A stretch of DNA of 5,072 nt from an uncultured Actinomycetes bacterium (lineage in GTDB: Bacteria; Actinomycetota; Actinomycetes; S36-B12), in NCBI GenBank assembly GCA_937876275.1, contig CALFIA010000351.1, positions 1 to 5,072 on the forward strand, given 5' to 3'. Made by a program: the position numbers and the translations under genes. Shown here piece after piece: positions 1-5,072 of the stretch (within the stretch, counting starts at the first letter, position 1; each line of letters begins with the position of its first letter). The notes under the pieces are model-generated. The model was not told the origin of the DNA. It searched no databases and worked only from the letters and a program-made list of their open reading frames with translations.

Positions 1-1
1 G

Positions 2-1042
2 CTCGCTCGCGCCGACGAGGTCCTCTCCGCACAGGCCCTCACCGCCATCGTCGCCCGCGAACGCATCAGCTACACCACCTTCCCGCCCGCGCTGCTGCCC
101 GAGGCCATCAACTGCCAGGCCCCTGACAGCGGGAACATGGAGACCCTCTTCCGCTTCGGCACCGACGAGCAGAAGAAGCGCTGGCTTGATCCCCTGTTCG
201 ACGGCACCATTCGTTCAGCCTTCGCCATGACGGAGCCCTACGTCGCGAGCAGCGACGCCACGAATGTCGAGTGCTCCATCACTCGCGATGGCGACGAGTA
301 CGTCATCAATGGCACCAAGTGGTGGATCAGTGGCGCGAATGACCCGCGCTGCGAGATCTTCATCGTGATGGGCAAGACCGATCCGACAGCCGAGGTGCAC
401 CGCCAGCAGTCGATGGTTCTGGTGCCGCGCAACACTCCTGGTCTCGAGATCACTCGTTCCATGCCCGTCATGGGTCGCCAGGATCAGCATGGCCACGCGT
501 GGATCGAATTCAAGGACGTGCGAGTGCCGGTCACGAACATCCTGGCGTCAGAGGGCGATGGCTTCATGATCGCCCAGGCTCGCCTTGGCCCCGGCCGCAT
601 TCACCACTGCATGCGCGCACTCGGTGCCGCAGAGCGTGCCCACGCGATGATGGTCGAGCGAGTCAAGAGCCGCGTTGCATTCGGAAAGCCCCTTGCCGAG
701 CAGGGCACCATCCAGCGCGATCTCGCAGATAACCGCATCGAGATCGAGCAGGCACGACTGCTGTGCCTCAAGGCTGCCTGGATGATCGATCAGGGCAATG
801 CGAAGTACGCGAAGACCGAAATCGCCGCCATCAAGGTGATTGCCCCGCGCGTGGCGTGCAACGTGATCGATCGTGCAATCCAGGCCCACGGTGGTCTCGG
901 AATCAGCGACGACATTCCGCTAGCACGAATGTATGGCTGGCATCGCGCCCTGCGCATCTTTGACGGCCCTGACGAAGTGCACCTGCGCTCGATCGCGCAG
1001 TGGGAACTCAAGCGCGGTCGGGAAGTTCGCTTCCCATCATGA
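2..1042 (+). CDS. Acyl-CoA dehydrogenase, ACAD10/11-like (5' end outside window)
   Basis: FAD-dependent enzyme that would form the alpha,beta double bond of an acyl-CoA and pass electrons to electron-transfer flavoprotein in the cytoplasm. The frame is open from the left edge, so the 346 visible residues are the C-terminal part of a protein that in this family is usually about 400 residues or more. The Met at 137 is internal: conserved family sequence (NCQAPDSGNMETL) runs across it. Visible in order: the flavin/substrate segment AFAMTEPYVASSDATN (about 221-265), the beta-domain, the helix RVAFGKPLAEQGTIQRD, the FAD-contacting QAHGGLGIS (881-907), and RIFDGPDEVH near the end. The Asp at 962-964 aligns with the catalytic Glu of medium-chain enzymes, as in the ACAD10/11 group. 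An oddity is Tyr (239-241) where Asp, Ala or Gln is usual in TEPxVASSDATN. The chain length it acts on cannot be read from sequence. Its stop lies inside the converging TetR gene. Confidence 0.93.
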   Translation, partial: LARADEVLSAQALTAIVARERISYTTFPPALLPEAINCQAPDSGNMETLFRFGTDEQKKRWLDPLFDGTIRSAFAMTEPYVASSDATNVECSITRDGDEYVINGTKWWISGANDPRCEIFIVMGKTDPTAEVHRQQSMVLVPRNTPGLEITRSMPVMGRQDQHGHAWIEFKDVRVPVTNILASEGDGFMIAQARLGPGRIHHCMRALGAAERAHAMMVERVKSRVAFGKPLAEQGTIQRDLADNRIEIEQARLLCLKAAWMIDQGNAKYAKTEIAAIKVIAPRVACNVIDRAIQAHGGLGISDDIPLARMYGWHRALRIFDGPDEVHLRSIAQWELKRGREVRFPS

Positions 1043-1682
1043 CCGGTACGAGGATGTCAGCCATGGCAACCTCGACCTTCGCTACCGGCAGTCGACTCAG
1101 TGAGCCGTCAAGCCAGGCACTCTGAGCAGTTGTCAGCATCTGAGTCATGAAGTTGTACGCCATCAACTTGGCGGCGTACTGCTCGCGCGCCTTGCGCGAA
1201 CTGCGCGGCGGACGCTCACTGTCGGGCAGGTAATCGAAGGCGCGCTGCGCATGTCGCTCCTGCCAGGCCTCGTACGTGCGCCGCGACTGCGGCGTCGCTC
1301 CACCCAAGTGCAGCATCAGGAACCGTGACTCGACGGGATGCGTGCGCCACCATGCCCAGCCGGCATAGATCACCTCACGCAGCACCTTGTCGTTGAGCTG
1401 ATCGGCATTGCTGCGAATGTGCTCGAAGGCTGCACTGAATCCCTCAAGGCAGGATTGAAAGGCCTGATCGAAGAGTTCTTCCTTGCCGCCGAAGTGGTAG
1501 TACACGGCCGTGGGAGCCACGCCGCACTCTGCTGCAACATCCTCGACTGTCGCCTCCGCGTAGGTCAGCCGGGAGAACACTGTGATCGCACCATTGACAA
1601 TCTCCGCGCGACGCGAAGGACGATGCGCCGGTCGCGAGCGCTCCGCATCGCCGTCGAATGCGTCGATCGAGGTGCTGGACAT
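1008..1682 (-). CDS. TetR/AcrR-family transcriptional regulator (224 aa)
   Basis: One-domain-pair repressor, expected to act as a dimer. The N-terminal helix-turn-helix is at about residues 22-66, with the HTH proper at 45-64 (TVEDVAAECGVAPTAVYYHF followed by GGKEEL, the classic TetR signature). The rest is an all-helical ligand and dimerisation domain, unassigned, rich in Trp and Arg around WAWWRTHP. The reading frame continues 78 codons upstream into the divergent neighbour, but that extension lacks family character. The ATG at 1682 puts the HTH at the usual distance from the start and follows a GATAAT box. Length is normal for TetR. It is divergent from a second TetR gene (72-bp gap) and converges on the acyl-CoA dehydrogenase, overlapping it by 35 bp. 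Divergent TetR genes often repress the shared promoter region, so autoregulation and control of the neighbour are inferred. The ligand is unknown; an acyl-CoA is plausible from context only. Confidence 0.9.
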   Translation of the reverse strand: MSSTSIDAFDGDAERSRPAHRPSRRAEIVNGAITVFSRLTYAEATVEDVAAECGVAPTAVYYHFGGKEELFDQAFQSCLEGFSAAFEHIRSNADQLNDKVLREVIYAGWAWWRTHPVESRFLMLHLGGATPQSRRTYEAWQERHAQRAFDYLPDSERPPRSSRKAREQYAAKLMAYNFMTQMLTTAQSAWLDGSLSRLPVAKVEVAMADILVPVMMGSELPDRA

Positions 1683-1688
1683 CCCGCC

Positions 1689-1694
1689 ATTATC
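1689..1694 (-). promoter_or_regulatory. -10 box for a leaderless transcript of the minus-strand TetR gene
   Basis: On the minus strand GATAAT lies at -12 to -7 relative to the ATG at 1682. That is where a -10 box sits when transcription begins at the start codon itself, a common arrangement in actinobacteria. No convincing -35 is found at 17-18 bp; the nearest TTGGAC is 22 bp away. The bases GGCGGG directly abut the ATG, leaving no normal Shine-Dalgarno spacing. Confidence 0.5.
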
Positions 1695-1706
1695 GACTCG
1701 GCAGCG

Positions 1707-1721
1707 TGGAATATCCGTCCA
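1707..1721. promoter_or_regulatory. Possible regulator site in the divergent TetR promoter region
   Basis: TGGA, a 7-base spacer, then TCCA form a short inverted repeat near the middle of the 72-bp region between the two divergent TetR genes. The arms are only 4 bp, so chance is a real possibility. The words CGTCCA and GTGGA found here also occur in the stronger palindrome in front of icmF, which is the main reason to list it. Confidence 0.25.
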
Positions 1722-1724
1722 AAA

Positions 1725-1748
1725 GGGGAGTTTCCTGTGAAAGACTAA
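1725..1748 (+). promoter_or_regulatory. Strong ribosome binding site with a three-codon upstream ORF
   Basis: GGGGAG (1725-1730, inside AAAAGGGGAG) lies 6 bases before GTG AAA GAC TAA (1737-1748), a Met-Lys-Asp-stop frame. This in turn ends 6 bases before the ATG of the downstream TetR gene, in the same frame. The Shine-Dalgarno sequence is 24 bases from that ATG, too far for direct use. It may serve the tiny frame and feed the real gene by re-initiation, or be a coincidence. The TAA also fixes 1755 as the earliest start of the regulator. Confidence 0.35.
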
Positions 1749-1754
1749 AGAATC

Positions 1755-2354
1755 ATGCCCACCCCACGGACAGCTCGGCCGGCTAATCGGCCCTCGCGTC
1801 GCCACGAGATCCTCGCGGCCGCCGTCGAACTCCTGGCCGTGCAGCCGCCTGACGAGATCGCAGTGTCCGACATTGCCGCTCAGGCGAGCATGACTCCGGC
1901 AGCCTTTTATTACCACTTCTCATCGAAGGACGAGATCCTCGACGAGATCGTCACCGCCTTCGCCGGCGACTGGGGTACGACCATCAGCGATCTCTTGGCT
2001 GACCTGGATTCACCAAGCCAGTTGGCCGATTTCATGGACACCGTGCTGACGTGGGTCGACGAACGCGAACGCGCAGCAACGGTCTACTTCGTAACCTCGA
2101 TCGGGGCGACGAGTACCTGTGAAGCGGTGCGCAAGCGCACCCGAGACGACCTCACGAAGAAGGCGACCAAGGCATTCACCGTGATGAGCCCGGCGAAGGA
2201 CAAGGTGGAGATCGCGGTGGCAGGCTTCGCCCTGATCGCGCTGCTGGAGTCCGTCTCTCGCGCTCGACTCGAACTCGATCCGAGCTACCGCACCCTGGGC
2301 CCCATGCGCTTTCGCGCCAATGCGGCTGCGCTGGCCGAGCATCTCATCCGATAA
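1755..2354 (+). CDS. TetR/AcrR-family transcriptional regulator (199 aa)
   Basis: Second TetR-type repressor. The DNA-binding domain spans about residues 12-62, with the HTH at 36-54 (IAVSDIAAQASMTPAAFYYHF, then SSKDEI). Residues 65-199 form the helical ligand domain, including ALIALLESVSRARLELDP near the end; I do not recognise the subfamily. The start is fixed by an in-frame TAA at 1746-1748 and by the N-terminal arm matching that of the divergent TetR protein (RPAxRPSRRxEI in both). No Shine-Dalgarno sequence sits at normal distance; see the upstream mini-ORF. The gene points the same way as icmF and ends 102 bp before it, with an operator-like palindrome in the gap. That makes it the leading candidate for the icmF regulator, which is inference. 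Many TetR proteins of fatty-acid and branched-acid pathways respond to CoA thioesters, but the ligand here is unknown. Confidence 0.91.
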   Translation: MPTPRTARPANRPSRRHEILAAAVELLAVQPPDEIAVSDIAAQASMTPAAFYYHFSSKDEILDEIVTAFAGDWGTTISDLLADLDSPSQLADFMDTVLTWVDERERAATVYFVTSIGATSTCEAVRKRTRDDLTKKATKAFTVMSPAKDKVEIAVAGFALIALLESVSRARLELDPSYRTLGPMRFRANAAALAEHLIR

Positions 2355-2396
2355 GTACGATTTGCCCGTTTTGTGTACCGTCTCGCCTCAAAAGCA

Positions 2397-2425
2397 TTGA
2401 CGTCCTATTATTTGCTATCCACAAT
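2397..2425 (+). promoter_or_regulatory. Probable icmF promoter (TTGACG - 17 bp - CACAAT)
   Basis: TTGACG at 2397-2402 matches the -35 consensus in five of six positions. After a 17-base spacer comes CACAAT (2420-2425), four of six to TATAAT. Transcription would begin near 2432-2436, leaving a leader of about 20 bases that contains the GGAG of icmF. TATTAT at 2406-2411 is a closer -10 match but has no -35 at the right distance. The local AT-richness contrasts with the flanking genes. Confidence 0.5.
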
Positions 2426-2432
2426 ATGTGGA
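2418..2432. promoter_or_regulatory. 15-bp perfect inverted repeat, likely TetR operator, in front of icmF
   Basis: TCCACA, centre ATA, TGTGGA: six-base arms without mismatch. It covers the probable -10 box of icmF and lies just downstream of a TetR gene. Size, symmetry and position fit a TetR-family operator at which a bound dimer would exclude RNA polymerase. Which of the two regulators would bind is not shown by the sequence. Confidence 0.55.
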
Positions 2433-2447
2433 CGTAAGTAAATGGAT

Positions 2448-2459
2448 GGAGCACGCGTG
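2448..2459 (+). promoter_or_regulatory. icmF ribosome binding site and GTG start
   Basis: GGAG at 2448-2451 is five bases from GTG at 2457-2459, which decides the start. An in-frame ATG at 2442 would add five residues (MDGAR) but has only a weak GGAC upstream and sits within about ten bases of the predicted transcript start. A TAA at 2439-2441 rules out anything earlier. Confidence 0.65.
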
Positions 2460-5072
2460 AGCAACGAAGCAGGCACGAAGAACCCCGTCAGATTCGTGAC
2501 GGCGGCCTCACTCTTCGATGGCCATGACGCCTCGATCAACATCATGCGCCGCATCCTGCAGTCGCAGGGTGCGGAGGTCATCCACCTCGGTCACGACCGC
2601 AGTGTCGACCAGGTCGTGCGTGCCGTCATTCAAGAGGACGTCCAAGGCGTCGCGATCTCCTCCTATCAAGGCGGGCACGTCGAGTACTTCAGTTACCTGC
2701 GCGAACTTCTCAATGCCCAGGGCGCCGAGCACGTGAAGATCTACGGCGGTGGCGGTGGCGTCATCGTTCCCGAGGAGATCGCCACGCTCTCCAGCCGCGG
2801 CATTCGCATCTTCTCCCCCGAAGACGGTCAACGACTCGGCCTCGTCGGCATGATCAAGGAAATGATGGACGAGTGCGATGTCGATCTCGCACACGAACTT
2901 CCCGCACTTGACGCCGTTCTTGCCGGCAGTGAGCCTGCCCTCGCACGTGCGATCACCGCGCTCGAGGAAGGCGCGGCTCCCGATGACTTCCGAGCCGCGA
3001 TTCACGATGCAGCCGTGCGCAGTAATACACCGGTTCTCGGCATCACCGGCACCGGCGGTTCGGGCAAGTCGACTCTGACTGACGAGCTGCTGCGCCGCTT
3101 CCGCCTCGACCAGGAAGGCAAGCTGCGCATCGCGGTGATCGCCGTGGATCCGACCCGCCGCAAGGGTGGCGGTGCACTCCTCGGTGACCGCATCCGGATG
3201 AACTCCGTTGATCTGGGCTCGGTCTACTTCCGTTCACTGGCCACGCGCAAGGCAGGTTCGGAGATCCCCGAGAACCTCGCTGACGTCATCAATGCCGCAC
3301 GCGCCACCCACGACCTCGTCATCGTCGAGACCCCGGGTATTGGCCAGGGCGATGCCGGCATCGTTCCCTTCGTCGACACCTCGCTGTATGTCATGACTCC
3401 GGAGTTCGGCGCTGCCTCGCAGCTCGAGAAGATCGACATGCTCGACTTCGCCGACGCGGTTGCGATCAACAAGTTCGAACGCCGCGGAGCAGAGGATGCA
3501 CTTCGCGACGTCGGCCGCCAGATGGTTCGCAACCGCGAGGCTTTTGGCTCCTCTTGGGAAGACATGCCGGTCTTCGGCACCTCGGCTGCACGCTTCAACG
3601 ACGATGGCGTCACTGCGCTCTACCAGTACCTCAAGGGTGCACTCGTCGAGCGCGGCCTGAAGGTCAACGAGGGTCAGCTGCCGATCGTCGAGGGCAAGCA
3701 GCCCACGGGCCTCACCACAATCGTGCCGCCGGCACGCACGCGGTACCTCTCCGACATCGCCGAGACCATCCGCAGCTACCACTCCACCACTGCCTCGCAG
3801 GCGCAGGTCGCCAGCACAGTGCAGCATCTGGAGACCGCACGCGCACTGCTCGCCGAGAGCGGCTCGGGCACCGGCGAGATCGACGCGCTGATCGCCAAGC
3901 AGCAGGCCGAGCTACTGCCCACCGTCAAGGCAATGCTCGATGAGTGGCCCGCCATGCGCGAGGCATACCGCGAGGAAGAACTCGTCGTGAAGATTCGCGA
4001 CAAGGAGATGCGCAACGCACTGTGGCGCGAAACCCTGTCAGGAAATCGCATCCCGCGTGTAGCCCTGCCGCGTACCAACGATGCGGGCGACCAGGTCACC
4101 TTCCTGCGTGAAGAGAACCTCCCAGGTTCATTCCCGTACACCGCAGGCGTATTCCCCTTCAAGCGCGAGGGCGAGGCACCCGCCCGCATGTTCGCCGGCG
4201 AGGGCGACCCGTTCCGCACTAACCGTCGCTTCCACCTGCTGGCCTCCGGTCAGCCGGCCACCCGGCTGTCGACCGCCTTCGACTCCGTCACCCTTTACGG
4301 CCGTGACCCCGAGGAGCGCCCCGACATCTACGGCAAGGTCGGAACCTCGGGTGTATCGATCGCGACTCTCGATGACATGAAGGCCCTGTACGCGGGCTTC
4401 GACCTGTGCGATCCGACCACGTCGGTCTCGATGACCATCAACGGCCCCGCTCCCGCGATTCTCGCGATGTTCCTCAACACCGCGATCGACCAGCGGGTCG
4501 ATGGCTTCCGCGATCAGCACGGTCGCGAGCCGAATGCCGACGAGTACGCAACCCTGCGCGCCTGGGTGCTCGCCAACGTGCGTGGCACGGTTCAGGCCGA
4601 CATCCTCAAGGAGGATCAGGGCCAGAACACCTGCATCTTCTCCACCGAGTTCGCCCTGCGCTGCATGGGCGATGTGCAGAGCTGGTTCATCGATCACAAG
4701 GTGCGCAACTTCTACTCGGTGTCGATCTCGGGCTACCACATTGCCGAGGCCGGAGCGAACCCGATCTCGCAGCTCGCGTTCACGCTGGCCAACGGCTTCA
4801 CATACGTCGAGGCATACCTCGCACGCGGCATGAAGATCGATGACTTCGCGCCGAACTTCTCCTTCTTCTTCAGCAACGGCATCGATGCCGAGTACACCGT
4901 GCTCGGTCGAGTGGCTCGCCGAATCTGGGCCATCGCCCTGCGCGACCGTTACGGCGCAGACGATCGCAGCCAGAAGCTGAAGTACCACATCCAGACCTCG
5001 GGCCGTTCACTTCACGCCCAGGAGATGGACTTCAACGACATCCGCACCACGCTTCAGGCCCTGTGCGCGATC
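2457..5072 (+). CDS. icmF: Fused isobutyryl-CoA mutase IcmF (3' end outside window)
   Basis: Adenosylcobalamin-dependent radical enzyme that interconverts isobutyryl-CoA and n-butyryl-CoA, with a built-in GTPase chaperone that protects and loads the cofactor. Domains in the 872 visible residues: B12-binding domain (about 10-145) with DGHDAS at 21-26 (His23 the expected lower cobalt ligand), SSYQGGH 68-74 and YGGGGG 96-101; MeaB-type G domain (about 191-405) with Walker A GTGGSGKS 198-205, GALLGDRIRMN 239-249, ETPGIGQGD 291-299 and NKFE 338-341; a helical linker; then the mutase barrel from about 550. Phe579 (RMFAGEG) and Gln723 (KEDQGQN) match the residues that set isobutyryl specificity in Cupriavidus IcmF (recalled as F598 and Q742, the same spacing of 144), where methylmalonyl-CoA mutases have Tyr and Arg. 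Family members are about 1,080 residues, so some 200 are missing at the right edge. The frame has no stop or frameshift. It probably has its own promoter, and TetR control is inferred. Confidence 0.96.
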   Translation, partial: MSNEAGTKNPVRFVTAASLFDGHDASINIMRRILQSQGAEVIHLGHDRSVDQVVRAVIQEDVQGVAISSYQGGHVEYFSYLRELLNAQGAEHVKIYGGGGGVIVPEEIATLSSRGIRIFSPEDGQRLGLVGMIKEMMDECDVDLAHELPALDAVLAGSEPALARAITALEEGAAPDDFRAAIHDAAVRSNTPVLGITGTGGSGKSTLTDELLRRFRLDQEGKLRIAVIAVDPTRRKGGGALLGDRIRMNSVDLGSVYFRSLATRKAGSEIPENLADVINAARATHDLVIVETPGIGQGDAGIVPFVDTSLYVMTPEFGAASQLEKIDMLDFADAVAINKFERRGAEDALRDVGRQMVRNREAFGSSWEDMPVFGTSAARFNDDGVTALYQYLKGALVERGLKVNEGQLPIVEGKQPTGLTTIVPPARTRYLSDIAETIRSYHSTTASQAQVASTVQHLETARALLAESGSGTGEIDALIAKQQAELLPTVKAMLDEWPAMREAYREEELVVKIRDKEMRNALWRETLSGNRIPRVALPRTNDAGDQVTFLREENLPGSFPYTAGVFPFKREGEAPARMFAGEGDPFRTNRRFHLLASGQPATRLSTAFDSVTLYGRDPEERPDIYGKVGTSGVSIATLDDMKALYAGFDLCDPTTSVSMTINGPAPAILAMFLNTAIDQRVDGFRDQHGREPNADEYATLRAWVLANVRGTVQADILKEDQGQNTCIFSTEFALRCMGDVQSWFIDHKVRNFYSVSISGYHIAEAGANPISQLAFTLANGFTYVEAYLARGMKIDDFAPNFSFFFSNGIDAEYTVLGRVARRIWAIALRDRYGADDRSQKLKYHIQTSGRSLHAQEMDFNDIRTTLQALCAI

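Noticed and set aside
137..139. ATG at 137 as the start of the dehydrogenase
   Set aside because: The frame stays open to the left edge, and the residues before it (CQAPDSGN) are conserved family sequence, so this Met is internal.
1338..1736. Plus-strand open frame opposite the minus-strand TetR gene
   Set aside because: It is complementary to the clear HTH coding region and has no family character. Only its last three codons, with their own Shine-Dalgarno sequence, were kept as a possible mini-ORF.
1683..1916. N-terminal extension of the minus-strand TetR protein by 78 residues
   Set aside because: It would cross the promoter region and the first 162 bases of the divergent regulator, and it would place the HTH unusually far from the N-terminus. 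The ATG at 1682 is better placed.
2355..2380. Possible terminator after the second TetR gene (GTAC repeated around TTTGCCCGTTTTGT)
   Set aside because: The pairing is only four self-complementary bases with a long loop and no T-run after it, so it is not a credible hairpin.
3234..3827. Minus-strand open frame of 197 codons opposite the icmF G domain
   Set aside because: It is antisense to conserved GTPase motifs and has no domain or start signal of its own. It is a by-product of high GC content.
4128..4988. Long open frame on the minus strand opposite icmF (286 codons)
   Set aside because: It lies wholly within the well-supported mutase domain. Its residue make-up is what the antisense of GC-rich codons gives, and it shows no recognisable motif.

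Overview
The window is GC-rich, and third codon positions are mostly G or C. The gene content is an ACAD10/11-type acyl-CoA dehydrogenase, two TetR regulators and a fused B12-dependent acyl-CoA mutase. One regulator shows what looks like a leaderless start, and icmF starts with GTG. Together these fit an actinobacterium (Actinomycetota). I cannot place it more precisely, because there is no rRNA or other marker.

Layout from left to right: (1) positions 2-1042, + strand: the 3' part of an acyl-CoA dehydrogenase whose start lies before the window. (2) 1008-1682, - strand: a TetR regulator that converges on the dehydrogenase and overlaps its 3' end by 35 bp. (3) 1683-1754: a 72-bp divergent promoter region. 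It holds a leaderless-type -10 box for the minus-strand gene, and on the plus strand a strong Shine-Dalgarno sequence in front of a three-codon reading frame. (4) 1755-2354, + strand: a second TetR regulator with a very similar DNA-reading head but a different C-terminal ligand domain. (5) 2355-2456: a 102-bp promoter region in which a perfect 15-bp inverted repeat covers the probable -10 box. (6) 2457 to the window end, + strand: icmF, a fused adenosylcobalamin-dependent isobutyryl-CoA mutase with its own G-protein chaperone domain. It runs off the right edge after 872 codons and is open throughout.

The likely theme is short-chain and branched-chain acyl-CoA metabolism. IcmF interconverts isobutyryl-CoA and n-butyryl-CoA, linking valine or branched-acid breakdown to straight-chain beta-oxidation. 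The dehydrogenase would oxidise an acyl-CoA of unknown chain length. The two TetR proteins are the natural candidates to sense an acyl-CoA or acid and to repress their own divergent promoters and icmF. The enzyme families are well known. The less ordinary material is in the two intergenic regions: the operator-like palindrome before icmF, the nested outer repeat, and the minimal upstream reading frame before the second regulator. I see no mobile element, CRISPR array, RNA gene or clear rho-independent terminator. No gap without a gene exceeds about 100 bp.
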